Counted from the first letter of the stretch, positions 33,644 through 42,122 are shown. The stretch: 64,000 bases of DNA from Fodinibacter sp963763015 (GCA_963763015.1 CAVXML010000010.1:1-64000); one strand, 5' to 3'. The notes: generated by a model from the letters alone, not told the origin. Program-made: numbers and translations.

Positions 33644-35092
33644 ATGCCACACCCGCGCGTGAGACTGGACCCGACGGACGCGCAGATCCCCGGCGGTGTG
33701 CTGTCGGCGCTGAAGGAGCGGTTCTCCGCGGTCCGTGCCGAGCTGGGGCTGTCAGTCGACTACCCGCCCGAGGCGCTGGCCGAGGCGGCCGGCGTGGCGG
33801 CGGACCCCCAGGGGCTGCCGGAGGCGGACGAGACCGGCATCCCCTTCTTCACCATCGACCCGCCGGGGTCGATGGACCTCGACCAGGCCATGCACCTGGA
33901 GCGGGAGGGCGACGGTCACCGCATCAGGTACGCCATCGCCGACGTGCCCACGTTCGTCCGTGTCGGCGGGCACCTCGACCGGGAGACCCGCCACCGCGGG
34001 CAGACGGTCTACTGCCCGGATCTTCGGGTGCCGCTGCACCCCGAGGTGCTGTCGGAGGCGGCGGGGAGCCTCCTTCCGGATGCCGTGCGCCCCGCCTTCG
34101 TGTGGGACCTGCGGCTCGACGGCGCGGGGGACCTTCTGTCGGCGGAGGTGCACCGGGCGATGGTGCGCAGCGTGGAGCGACTGGACTACGCGACGGTGCA
34201 GGCGGCAGTCGACGCCGGCACCGGTGACGACCGGTTCCGGATGCTGCGGGAGGTCGGCGAGCGCCGCATCGAGCAGGAGCGGGCACGCGGCGGCGCCAGC
34301 CTGCCGATGCCCGAGCAGCAGGTGCGTGCGGGCACGGACGGCGGGTTCACCCTCGAGTTCCGCCCACCGGTGCCGGCGGAGGAGTGGAACGCCCAGATCT
34401 CGCTGCTGACGGGGACCGCGGCTGCCACGATGATGCTCGACGCAGGGCTCGGGGTGCTGCGCACCATGCCGGCACCGACGGAGGATGCCGTGCAGCGCTT
34501 CCGCCGGGCCGCCCGCGGGCTGGGCGCGGAGTGGCCCGAGGGAGTGGCGTACGGCGAGTTCATCAGAGGGCTCGACCGCACCAACCCCCGCCACCTCGCC
34601 CTCATCCACGAGGCGACCGCCCTCTTCCGTGGTGCGGGGTACACGGCGTTCGCCGGGGCCGCGCCCAAGGACCGTGACCACGCCGCGGTCGCCGCGCCCT
34701 ACGCGCACGTGACCGCACCGCTGCGCCGGCTCGTCGACCGCTTCGGGCTCGTCGTCTGCGAGGCGGTCTGCCGCGGGGGCGACGTGCCGGTGGCGGTGCG
34801 CGAGGCGCTGCCGGAGCTGCCCGAGCTCATGCGCGAGTCCGACCGTCGCGCCCGGGCCGCCGAACGCGCCTGTGCCGACGCCACCGAGGCCGCGGTGCTG
34901 CACGACAGGGCGGGGGAGTCCTTCGCGGCCGTGGTCCTCGACCACACGGAGCGCGGCATGGACGTCCAGCTCGTCGACCTCCCCGTGCTGGCGCGGGTGA
35001 CCGGCGACCGCAGACCGCTCGGGTCGCAGCTCCAGGTCCGGCTCGAGCGTGCCGATGTTCGGGCAGGCACGCTGTCGTTCGTCAGCGGCTGA
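33644..35092 (+). CDS. RNB-domain 3'-5' exoribonuclease (RNase II-like)
   Basis: The 482-residue protein has the RNB catalytic core with its acidic cluster in FFTIDPPGSMDLDQAMHLE (Asp72, Asp78, Asp80) and RNA-channel motifs such as AAPYAHVTAPLRRLVDRF. It lacks the N-terminal cold-shock domains and most of the S1 domain of full RNase II, which is typical of the compact actinobacterial form. It would degrade single-stranded RNA. ATG 33644 is preceded by TAGGTT at seven bases; a GGAGG lies 14 bases away, too far to be optimal. The RNase P RNA gene follows 41 bases after the stop. Confidence 0.92.
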   Translation: MPHPRVRLDPTDAQIPGGVLSALKERFSAVRAELGLSVDYPPEALAEAAGVAADPQGLPEADETGIPFFTIDPPGSMDLDQAMHLEREGDGHRIRYAIADVPTFVRVGGHLDRETRHRGQTVYCPDLRVPLHPEVLSEAAGSLLPDAVRPAFVWDLRLDGAGDLLSAEVHRAMVRSVERLDYATVQAAVDAGTGDDRFRMLREVGERRIEQERARGGASLPMPEQQVRAGTDGGFTLEFRPPVPAEEWNAQISLLTGTAAATMMLDAGLGVLRTMPAPTEDAVQRFRRAARGLGAEWPEGVAYGEFIRGLDRTNPRHLALIHEATALFRGAGYTAFAGAAPKDRDHAAVAAPYAHVTAPLRRLVDRFGLVVCEAVCRGGDVPVAVREALPELPELMRESDRRARAAERACADATEAAVLHDRAGESFAAVVLDHTERGMDVQLVDLPVLARVTGDRRPLGSQLQVRLERADVRAGTLSFVSG

Positions 35093-35121
35093 GAGCCGGG
35101 GGCGGCGGTTCGGCCAGGCCC

Positions 35122-35127
35122 TACACT
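35122..35127 (+). promoter_or_regulatory. -10 element of rnpB
   Basis: TACACT ends seven bases before the first base of the RNase P RNA (35134). No convincing -35 hexamer is seen. Confidence 0.5.
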
Positions 35128-35133
35128 GGCGGA

Positions 35134-35521
35134 GGACGAGTCGGGCGGACGGTCGCGTCGGTGGGCAACCACCGCCGAGGAAGGTCCGGGCTCCGAAGGG
35201 CAGGATGGTGGCCAACAGCCACCCGGGGCGACCCGCGGGACAGTGCCACAGAGAACAGACCGCCCCTCCACCGGGTCACCGGTGGGGGAGCAAGGGTGAA
35301 ACGGTGGTGTAAGAGACCACCAGCGGCCTGGGTGACCAGGTCGGCTCGGTAAACCCCATCCGGAGCAAGCCCAGACAGCGTGCGTTCGAGGGCGGCCCGC
35401 CCGAGCACGCGGGTAGGGCGCTGGAGGTGGTCGGCAACGGCCACCCGAGATGGATGACCGTCACCGCGTCGTCGGCAACGGCGGCGCGGGACAGAACCCG
35501 GCCTACAGCCCGACTCGTCCA
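35134..35521 (+). ncRNA. rnpB: RNase P RNA (catalytic RNA, type A)
   Basis: RNase P RNA trims the 5' leaders of tRNAs. The 5' end GGACGAGTCGGGC (35134-35146) pairs with the 3' end GCCCGACTCGTCC to form helix P1. The conserved core is present: GAGGAAGGTCCGGGCTCC near 35180, ACAGTGCCACAGAGAACAGA, GGTGAAACGGTG, GGTAAACCCCA, and the 3' ACAGAACCCGGCCTACAG. Length of about 388 bases fits actinobacteria. The last 20 bases of the P1/3' strand recur twice downstream as exact direct repeats, marking this gene as an attachment site. Confidence 0.97.
35500..35519 (+). repeat. Direct repeat copy 1 (within the rnpB 3' end)
   Basis: The sequence is GGCCTACAGCCCGACTCGTC. It forms the 3' strand of rnpB helix P1 plus the conserved CCTACAG. 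With copy 2 the identity extends to 23 bases (35498-35520). Confidence 0.9.
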
Positions 35522-35650
35522 CTTCACCTAGGCTGAACTGCAGTTATGGGGTCACAGCGCCTCACGGGTCCCCACGGAGTCCCCAACCAACAAGCGCACC
35601 GCGGCCCGTGCCGCGACGCCGCCGAAGCCCGTGGCGTGATTCCGCAAGGA

Positions 35651-36652
35651 TCAAGACTGTCGGCCCTCACGCCCGATGCCGGCGAGCCACTGGCCGACTG
35701 CCTGTGCGCAGAGGTCGGGCGCCTCGACGGGAAGCAGGTGGCCAACGTCGTCGATGGATCGGGGTGTCCAGCCCGGCCGCCGGGCGTGCTGTAGGAGCGA
35801 CGGGGGGTCGACCAGCGGATCGTCGCTTCCCCACAACACCAGGACGGGCGCCCGCACGGAGTCGAGCGCCTCGTTCGTCCGTCGCTGGGTGATGAACATG
35901 GCTTCGATGGCGGACGCGAACGCCGTAGCCGTGCCCGCCAGTCGTTCCGGGTGCTCACGGGCCGTGTCGATGTCATCGAGCCACAGGTCGACCTGGGCGC
36001 GTGAGACCCGGCGCGGGTCTCCGCCGACGAGGCCGGTGCGGCCACCTGAGACGGCGTCAGCATCTTTGGTCGCGTCGCGGTTGGCGTCCAGCATGCGTCG
36101 GCCGGCGAGTCGCAGCATGATGCGTGTCGCGGGCGGCCCGGCTGCGACGGCGAGGCGTCCCAGCGTCTGCCACCCAAGCGCCTCGGCCGGTGATGTCAGG
36201 CGCCACGGCAGCGCCGGGGCCACCAGGACCACTCCCCGGGTCTTGTCGGGCAACACCCCTGCGGCCAGCGCCGCCACCAGTCCACCCGTCGACCAGCCGT
36301 ACAGCACCAGCTGGGCTTCGAGGCGGAGCTGCCGGACGAAGGCCGCCACGAAGCGAGCGTCCAGTTCTGCGCGTGGCCCGTGCCGGTACGGAGCACCGGT
36401 GTGGCCCGCGATCGTCCCCGGGAGGTCGACGGAGATCACCGGCCCGAGCTCTCCGACGTGAGGAACGAGGTCGATCCACATGCTCGCGCTGCCGGTCATC
36501 GGGGGCACCAACAGGTGAACCGGTGCGCCCGCAGCAGCGGCCGAGGTAGGCGTCGCTCGGACATAGTGCACTGGCACGCCGCACACGCTCGTCGACACGC
36601 TGCGCAACCCCGCCCACTGCTGCGACCGGACGCCCCAGTCCTCGTATCGCAT
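35651..36652 (-). CDS. Alpha/beta hydrolase
   Basis: The 333-residue protein has the alpha/beta hydrolase core: HLLVPPMTGSASMWIDLVPH, the nucleophile elbow with Ser121 in LYGWSTGGLVAAL, the acid strand APVLVLWGSDDPLVDPP and the His in IDDVGHLLPVEAPD. Substrate is unknown. It is cargo of the segment next to rnpB and is transcribed toward rnpB. Its codon use is less extreme than the core genes around it. ATG 36652 is the first in frame. The 130 bases between its stop and rnpB show no gene. Confidence 0.85.
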   Translation of the reverse strand: MRYEDWGVRSQQWAGLRSVSTSVCGVPVHYVRATPTSAAAAGAPVHLLVPPMTGSASMWIDLVPHVGELGPVISVDLPGTIAGHTGAPYRHGPRAELDARFVAAFVRQLRLEAQLVLYGWSTGGLVAALAAGVLPDKTRGVVLVAPALPWRLTSPAEALGWQTLGRLAVAAGPPATRIMLRLAGRRMLDANRDATKDADAVSGGRTGLVGGDPRRVSRAQVDLWLDDIDTAREHPERLAGTATAFASAIEAMFITQRRTNEALDSVRAPVLVLWGSDDPLVDPPSLLQHARRPGWTPRSIDDVGHLLPVEAPDLCAQAVGQWLAGIGREGRQS

Positions 36653-37010
36653 GGAGCTCCCCCGCCTTCCCGGTGGTATTCACAGCAGCAACACGGTAAT
36701 CGCATGCAACTCGGCGACCGTTGTTCTCTGTGGCGGGGGCGACGACGGAACGCCGCGTGTTATGGAGGACCAAACGAGACGAACGCCACGAACTAGGTTC
36801 TCATCGCCTTGGGCCGCGGGCTCAGAGTGGCACCAGCCGCCAGCAGGCGCAACAGGCGCACTCGTTCTGCGCGTCCGGCTGAGGAGCCTCGGGGGAGGAC
36901 GAATCAGCTTCTTGCGGGTGGAGACCGCGGAGGCCCCGCGCCGCTAGGCTGACGACGAGCGCCATCACCTATCGACTGTCGCAGCAGACCGCGGTGTGGA
37001 GGTTGAGCCG
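36653..37010. other. Intergenic region without a recognised gene
   Basis: This 358-base gap separates the divergent hydrolase and small membrane-protein genes and should hold both promoters. I see no RNA gene or strong dyad. GGAGG at 36998-37002 is the ribosome binding site of the next gene. Confidence 0.5.
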
Positions 37011-37403
37011 ATGGAAGCACGGCGGACCCGAGGGCTGTTCGCCGCCGTCGCCGTGGTGGCCGTCCTGTGTGCGGGAGTCGTCAGCGTGCAGAGTGGCCTC
37101 GGGGTGCTCGTCGCCGCGGCAGTGGTCGGCGCGCTCGTCGGAACTTGGGCCGTGGTCTACGCAAGGGCGCTGTGCGCGTGCCAGCGGCCGAAGGTGCCCG
37201 ACCTGTGGCACGCCGCGGCAGCGGGGGCCATGGTCGCTCCGGGCGCTCTCCTCGTGGAGCGCGCCATCGGCCCGGTGGTGTGGGTGGGCATGGCGCTGGG
37301 GGCCCTGGTCTGGGCGGTGGCGATCTCCGACGACGGCCACCTCCACGTCGTCGCCCTCGGAAAACAGCGGGGAGGTTCGCCTGATCACGACCGACACGTC
37401 TAG
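37011..37403 (+). CDS. Small membrane protein of unknown function
   Basis: The 130-residue product has two N-terminal hydrophobic segments (about residues 9-50), a short loop with the cysteine pair ALCACQRP, and two more hydrophobic segments (about residues 62-100), followed by a polar tail ending DHDRHV. GGAGG at 36998-37002 sits eight bases before ATG 37011, so I prefer this to the in-frame start 15 bases upstream. I do not recognise the family. It precedes the CBS gene by 95 bases and may be part of the same cargo unit. Confidence 0.6.
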   Translation: MEARRTRGLFAAVAVVAVLCAGVVSVQSGLGVLVAAAVVGALVGTWAVVYARALCACQRPKVPDLWHAAAAGAMVAPGALLVERAIGPVVWVGMALGALVWAVAISDDGHLHVVALGKQRGGSPDHDRHV

Positions 37404-37498
37404 CCGGGTCGGCGCCAACCGGCGGGCGTGTCGACCCCGAGCACCGGGTGCTCGGCCAGTCTGGGAGCAGAAACGGACCCCATGAGGGGAGCGAGAGA

Positions 37499-37972
37499 AT
37501 GCGGGCCGCCGAGTTGGCACAGCCCTTTCCCATGGTCACCCCTGACACCGAGGCCTTGGTGGCCGCTCAGGCAATGGCCGAGGCGCGATTCCCCGGTTTG
37601 ATCGTCTGTGACGAGAACGGGCGGCCGTACACCGTGCTCCCTGGTTCGCAGGTGCTGCGCTTCCTGATCCCGGACTACCTCCAGAAGGCGCCCGGGCTGG
37701 CTCGCGCTCTCGACGAGCGAGCCTCCGATGAACTCTGTCGCAAGCTGGAGCACACCACCGTCAGGACACTCCTTCCTGCGCCGCAGGACATCGACGAGCT
37801 GCCGGTGGTCGACATCCATGCCACCGCCGTGGAGGTTGCGGCGGTGATGGCCCGGATGCACAGTCCTGTGGTGGCGGTCGTCGACGAGCACGAGACCGGC
37901 CACATCATCGGCGCCATCACGGCGAGCACCCTCCTCGACCACCTCCTGCAGACGTCGTCGGGGCAGCAGTGA
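37499..37972 (+). CDS. CBS-domain protein
   Basis: The 157-residue protein is a pair of CBS motifs: AELAQPFPMVTPDTEALVAA with FPGLIVCDENGRPYTVLP, then LPVVDIHATAVEVAAVMAR with PVVAVVDEHETGHIIGAIT. Such pairs bind adenine nucleotides and gate partner proteins. GGGGAG with good spacing precedes ATG 37499. Its stop overlaps the start of the transporter gene by four bases, so it is very likely the regulatory subunit of that transporter. The partnership is inferred from the overlap. Confidence 0.88.
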   Translation: MRAAELAQPFPMVTPDTEALVAAQAMAEARFPGLIVCDENGRPYTVLPGSQVLRFLIPDYLQKAPGLARALDERASDELCRKLEHTTVRTLLPAPQDIDELPVVDIHATAVEVAAVMARMHSPVVAVVDEHETGHIIGAITASTLLDHLLQTSSGQQ

Positions 37973-39258
37973 CGTCAGTGCTCGTAGTCGCCGCCTTCGT
38001 GGCGGCCTATGTGCTCATCGCGACGGAACGCATCCACCGGGTCGCGGCTGCCTTGACGGGCGCGGCCGCCATGGTCGTGCTGGGAGTGGTGGACGCCGAG
38101 GTGGCGTTCTTCAGCGAGGAGACCGGGGTCGACTGGAACGTCATCTTCCTGCTCCTGGGGATGATGGTGATCGTCAGCGTGCTCAAGCAGACAGGTGTCT
38201 TCGACTACCTCGCCATCTGGGCCGCCAAGCGCACCAAGGGCAGGCCGTTCGCGACGATGGTCCTACTGGTGTGCATCACGGCGGTCGCTTCGGCACTCCT
38301 GGACAACGTGACGACCGTGCTGCTCATCGCCCCCGTAACCCTGTTGGTCTGTAACCGGCTCGGGCTGCCACCCGTTCCGTTCCTCATCGCGGAAGCGCTC
38401 GCCTCCAACATCGGCGGGACAGCGACACTCATTGGTGACCCACCCAACATCATCATCGCCAGTCGTGCTGGGCTGAGCTTCAACGACTTTCTGCTGAACC
38501 TCGGACCCATCGTCGTCGTTCTGATGGTGGTCTTCATCGGCTTGTGCCGGATCCTCTTCCGCTCCGCGTTCCATTACGACGCGGACCGCGTTTCGGCACT
38601 CATGGCGTTGGACGAGCGTGAGGTGATCCGCGACCGAGGACTGTTGGTCCGATCGGGTGTCGTACTCACCCTCGTCATGGTGGGCTTCGTTGCCCACTCC
38701 GCCCTTCACGTGGAACCGTCCATGGTGGCTCTGCTCGGTGCCGGGGCGCTCGTGGCGCTCTCAAAGCTGGACCCACCCGAGTTCCTCGAGGAGGTCGAGT
38801 GGCCGACGTTGGTGTTCTTCATGGGCCTGTTCGTCATGGTGGGGGCTCTGGTGGAGGTGGGGGTCATCGAGAGGCTCGGGAAGGCCGTCACCGGGGCGGT
38901 CGGGGACCAGTACCTGCTGGCCGGGTCCGTCCTCATCTGGGGGTCCGCCTTACTGTCCGGCATCGTGGACAACATCCCGTACGTCGCCACAGCGGCACCG
39001 TTGGTGCAGAACCTGGTTGACGCCGGTCAGGGCGCCCCGGAGGCGCGGGCCCTCTGGTGGGCCCTCGCCCTCGGGGCGGATCTGGGCGGCAATGCGACGG
39101 CCGTGGGCGCGAGCGCCAATGTCGTGGTCATCGGGATCGCTGCGCGCAACGGGCATCCCATCTCCTTCTGGACGTTCACCCGGTACGGCGCCGTCGTCGC
39201 ATTGGTGACCATCGCCGTTGCATGGCTCTACCTCTGGCTGCGCTACTACGCCTTCTGA
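37969..39258 (+). CDS. SLC13/ArsB-NhaD superfamily ion transporter
   Basis: The 429-residue protein has 11-12 membrane helices with the ion-transporter signatures LLDNVTTVLLIAPVTLLV and its inverted-repeat partner LLSGIVDNIPYVATAAPLV, plus ASNIGGTATLIGDPPNIIIAS. This fits the ArsB/NhaD/citrate-transporter superfamily. The substrate could be an anion, arsenite or Na+/H+, and I cannot choose; no ars gene is nearby. GTG 37969 overlaps the CBS-protein stop. It is the last gene of the first cargo segment, 134 bases before repeat copy 2. Confidence 0.9.
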   Translation: MTSVLVVAAFVAAYVLIATERIHRVAAALTGAAAMVVLGVVDAEVAFFSEETGVDWNVIFLLLGMMVIVSVLKQTGVFDYLAIWAAKRTKGRPFATMVLLVCITAVASALLDNVTTVLLIAPVTLLVCNRLGLPPVPFLIAEALASNIGGTATLIGDPPNIIIASRAGLSFNDFLLNLGPIVVVLMVVFIGLCRILFRSAFHYDADRVSALMALDEREVIRDRGLLVRSGVVLTLVMVGFVAHSALHVEPSMVALLGAGALVALSKLDPPEFLEEVEWPTLVFFMGLFVMVGALVEVGVIERLGKAVTGAVGDQYLLAGSVLIWGSALLSGIVDNIPYVATAAPLVQNLVDAGQGAPEARALWWALALGADLGGNATAVGASANVVVIGIAARNGHPISFWTFTRYGAVVALVTIAVAWLYLWLRYYAF

Positions 39259-39394
39259 GGCACACTCATTCGTGGAGCTCACGTGCGGATGGGACGAGGG
39301 GCCATCACTCGTGCACGAAACTCAGGAGACGCTTGGTCAACGCCTTGCACTCACCGCTAGTCAACGGGTACCGCTTGTGCTGAGGTATCCCGCC

Positions 39395-39414
39395 GGCCTA
39401 CAGCCCGACTCGTC
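39395..39414 (+). repeat. Direct repeat copy 2 of the rnpB 3' end
   Basis: GGCCTACAGCCCGACTCGTC, identical to 35500-35519. The flanking CC and C extend the match to 23 bases (39393-39415). The rest of rnpB is absent, so this is an attachment-site copy and not a second gene. Confidence 0.9.
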
Positions 39415-40142
39415 CCCCGTACGCGGCTGACGTGCGAAAGGCCACTACGGGCTCGGTCGAGTCCGCAGGGAGCGGGAGTTCGGAAGTCCGCGGTTGGGTG
39501 TCCCCAGCCGCGCCGGCTGTCGCGGCAGCTTCACGAGCTGACGGTCGACCGTGCAGGAGGCGCTGAGCGGATCCAAGGGCGCGGGCCCCGACCTCGCCCC
39601 GACCAGAGCAGTCCATGTCCTTGTCCCAGCCCCAGCCACCGTGGCATTGTGTGGAGGTCCCGGAATCGTTCGGCTTCCCGGACTCCTCCAAGGAGGCGGT
39701 CATGACCCCACGCTCCCTCGCTGCATCCACCCTCGGTGCCGCATGCATCCTCCTGACGTTCGGCGCAGGTCCGGCCGCTGCCGACAGCCAGCCGGCCGAT
39801 CTCGGCAACGTCGCCAACGCCGACCGCGGAGCAAGCGCCCCAGGTCCCCACTGCCACTTCGTTCTTCCTGCCGGCGACAAGGGACCGTTCGAGACGATCA
39901 TCTCCGGAGCCGCGCACCAGGGGCACACGCAGACAGGGCTGCCGACCGGGGTATTCCAGGCCACCGCCTGCTGAACTCCGGTCGCATCGTGTAGAACCTA
40001 CGGCCGCCTTGGCGACCGCGAGCGCGACGGACGAGAAGGCAGCGCCGCAGTCCACGTCCCCAACGGTCGAGAGACGTCGCGGCAGGTCAGCGGCATGGAG
40101 CCATCGCTGGCCAACGGTAGCCCTCCGTGTTGGACGGGTCGT
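39415..40142. mobile_element. 0.73-kb mini-segment between repeat copies 2 and 3
   Basis: The segment carries one recognisable gene, a small secreted protein at 39702-39974. The 286 bases before that gene and the 168 after it show no other gene. It has no recombinase of its own. Confidence 0.55.
39702..39974 (+). CDS. Small secreted protein with two cysteines, 90 aa
   Basis: AAGGAGG at 39690-39696 fixes ATG 39702. The first 30 residues are a signal peptide (MTPRSLAASTLGAACILLTF, cleaved after AAA near residue 30). The mature part of about 60 residues is rich in Gly, Ala and His, with PGPHCHFVLPAG and a terminal ATAC, so one disulphide could form. I do not recognise the family. It is the only gene of the mini-segment. 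Confidence 0.7.
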   Translation: MTPRSLAASTLGAACILLTFGAGPAAADSQPADLGNVANADRGASAPGPHCHFVLPAGDKGPFETIISGAAHQGHTQTGLPTGVFQATAC

Positions 40143-40162
40143 GGCCTACAGCCCGACTCGTC
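40143..40162 (+). repeat. Direct repeat copy 3 of the rnpB 3' end
   Basis: GGCCTACAGCCCGACTCGTC, identical to copies 1 and 2 over 20 bases. It marks the outer boundary: joining copy 1 to the sequence after 40162 recreates the likely original chromosome, with the DUF2971 gene next to rnpB. Confidence 0.9.
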
Positions 40163-40202
40163 GCCCCCCGGTAGGCCGCTCGTGTGGCAGAGACCAACCG
40201 GG

Positions 40203-41156
40203 TCAGAGGCGCAGCGGTGCCGCGGAGCCCTCCAGCCGCACGTCGGCGAAGTGCGGGAAGCCGGCGAGAAACGTTTCCACGCCTCGTAGCTTGAGCACCG
40301 GCTCGGGCCCGGGTCCCATGCGAATGGCCTGCAGCGGCAGGTGTCCCATCAGGGGCTCCACCGGGCACGGCAGCTCGAGCTCGACGTAGGGCACCAGCAG
40401 GCCGCGGGACATCCGGTGCTGGACCGGGAGCTTCGAGCGGTCGTTGTTGCGGACGTACACGATCCGCCACTCCTGCTCCTCCTCGAACGCCGGGTCCTTG
40501 CACCACGACGCGAACTCCACGACTCCACTGACGAGGTTTCGCGCGAAGGACTTCTGCAGCTCCGGGTCCTTCGGGTCGGCGTCGAGGATCGGCACGAGGG
40601 TGTCGATCAGCTCGTGGCACGCCTCCTCCTGCTCGACCGGGTCGTAGAGCACCCGACGCAGGGCCACGTCATGGCCCTCGAACGAGCCCTGCGGCCACCC
40701 CTGGAGAGGTGGGTCGGTGCCCATGCCGAGGGCGTATCCGCCGGCGTCGTCCCGTCCGGCATAGGCGCGCCACTGGCTGAGGAGGTCGCCCTCGGCACAG
40801 AAGCAGGTCACGTAGACCTCGAGGTTCTTGTCGAAGAACCGTGCAAAGGTCGCACGTCGTGGGTCGAAGAGGCGCTCCAGGTGGCGGGCGGTGGCCTCCT
40901 TGAGGTTCCCCGGGTCGTACGACCCCAGCGCCGATGTCACGAGCCGGAGCCCGTAGGCCATCTCGGTGGAGTCGTTGAGGAAGGTGGTCTGGGTCGCCCA
41001 GAGCCGCTCGTGCGCGACGATGCTGAGCAGCCCGCCGGCATCCGTGTAGTGCCACAGGAGGTCGGGCGCCCGCCGCACGTCGGCATCGAGACGCCGCTTC
41101 AGCCACGACAGGCAGGCGTCCCTGCCGGGATCGCCCACCGGGTCCGTGGTCGACAT
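40203..41156 (-). CDS. DUF2971 domain-containing protein
   Basis: The 317-residue protein matches the DUF2971 family: LWHYTDAGGLLSIVAHERLWATQTTFLNDSTE, then DLLSQWRAYAGRDDAGGYALG and FEEEQEWRIVYVR. No activity is established. Family members often appear in variable, phage-defence-like contexts, but this one lies on core sequence just outside repeat copy 3. TAGCGT (41163-41168) ends six bases before ATG 41156, suggesting a leaderless mRNA. It is divergent from the MBL gene. Confidence 0.88.
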   Translation of the reverse strand: MSTTDPVGDPGRDACLSWLKRRLDADVRRAPDLLWHYTDAGGLLSIVAHERLWATQTTFLNDSTEMAYGLRLVTSALGSYDPGNLKEATARHLERLFDPRRATFARFFDKNLEVYVTCFCAEGDLLSQWRAYAGRDDAGGYALGMGTDPPLQGWPQGSFEGHDVALRRVLYDPVEQEEACHELIDTLVPILDADPKDPELQKSFARNLVSGVVEFASWCKDPAFEEEQEWRIVYVRNNDRSKLPVQHRMSRGLLVPYVELELPCPVEPLMGHLPLQAIRMGPGPEPVLKLRGVETFLAGFPHFADVRLEGSAAPLRL

Positions 41157-41162
41157 GCGCCC

Positions 41163-41168
41163 ACGCTA
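41163..41168 (-). promoter_or_regulatory. -10 element of the DUF2971 gene
   Basis: TAGCGT on the minus strand, six bases before ATG 41156. A facing TACGGT (41211-41216) lies six bases before the divergent MBL start. Confidence 0.45.
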
Positions 41169-41222
41169 GCAAGTGGTGGCAGCACGGCCACCAGTGCTCC
41201 GACCCCGGCATACGGTGGAGAC

Positions 41223-41882
41223 ATGCGGATCACCCACCTCGGGCACGCCTGCCTCCTCGTGGAGATGGCCGACTGCCGGATCCTCCTCGATCCCGGAACA
41301 TTCGCCGACGACCTCTCGGGGGTGCGTGACCTGGATGCCGTCGTCGTGACGCACCAGCACCCCGACCACCTCGACCCCGACCGGCTGCCGGGCGTCGTCG
41401 TGGCGAACCCCGCAGCCGTCGTCCTCTGCGACCCCCAGAGCGTCGAGGTGATGGCACGGGCCGGCGTCGAGGCGCGCGAGCACGGTGGCGCCGCGACGAC
41501 GGTCGGGTCGGTCACCGTCACCCCGGTCGGTGAGCAGCACGCGTTGATCCACGACGAGATCCCGCGTGTGACCAACGTCGGGGTCCGGCTGGACGCACAG
41601 GGCGAGCCGTCCTTCTTCCACCCGGGCGACGCGCTCGACGCCGACCCGGGCCCGGTCGACGTGCTGGCCTTTCCCCTGCAGGCGCCGTGGCAGCGCAGCC
41701 GGGACATGACGGCGTTCCTGCGACGGCACGGGGCGCCCCACGCGGTGCCGGTGCACGACGGCCTGCTCCAGCAGCGCGGGCGCCAGCTCTACCTGGGGCA
41801 GGCGGCAAAGCTCGGGTCGCCGGACACGCGCATCCACGACCTCGCTGGGGCGGGCCCCGTGGAGTTCCGGCCCGGCGAGTGA
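41223..41882 (+). CDS. MBL-fold metallo-hydrolase (UlaG-like)
   Basis: The 219-residue protein is a metallo-beta-lactamase fold enzyme with the motif THQHPDHLD (His44, His46, Asp48, His49), MRITHLGHACLLVEM at the start and FFHPGDALD and VPVHDGLL further on as the other ligands. Substrate is unknown. It resembles the small UlaG-like group. GGAG lies three bases before ATG 41223, and TACGGT six bases before, so initiation mode is uncertain. Confidence 0.9.
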   Translation: MRITHLGHACLLVEMADCRILLDPGTFADDLSGVRDLDAVVVTHQHPDHLDPDRLPGVVVANPAAVVLCDPQSVEVMARAGVEAREHGGAATTVGSVTVTPVGEQHALIHDEIPRVTNVGVRLDAQGEPSFFHPGDALDADPGPVDVLAFPLQAPWQRSRDMTAFLRRHGAPHAVPVHDGLLQQRGRQLYLGQAAKLGSPDTRIHDLAGAGPVEFRPGE

Positions 41883-42122
41883 GCGAGGCGGCAGCTCCGA
41901 TGGGGTGACGGCCGCGCCACGTCACGTCACTGGTCCTTCTCCTGAGCGGTCCACTACGGCATGCTGGCCACTTGCCGTGCCGGGGCGATCCGTCGCACAG
42001 GCGGAGGGCTCGCGTCATGGTGCGGGGTCATCGGCGTCTTCATGGTTGAGGGCGGGGGCGGAGGGCAGAGCCGGCTCGGCTGCCGCACCAGCACCAACTG
42101 ACATTCGTGCCAACGGAAGGTA

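Larger units (their letters stand above)
35498..40162. mobile_element. Two tandem integrase-less segments bounded by rnpB 3'-end repeats
   Basis: Three exact copies of a 20-base sequence from the rnpB 3' end divide this stretch into a 3.9-kb and a 0.73-kb segment. All copies point the same way, as expected for attachment sites left by site-specific integration at the end of an RNA gene. No recombinase is seen in either segment, so they look like cis-mobilisable or decayed elements. The octamer GGATGCCG, frequent on both sides, was not seen inside. Confidence 0.7.

Noticed and set aside
37011..39258. Arsenic resistance operon
   Set aside because: The transporter is in the ArsB superfamily, but no arsR, arsC or arsA gene is present and the partner is a CBS protein.
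39395..40162. Additional RNase P RNA genes at repeat copies 2 and 3
   Set aside because: Only the last 20-23 bases match. The conserved core, P4 and the 5' strand of P1 are missing.
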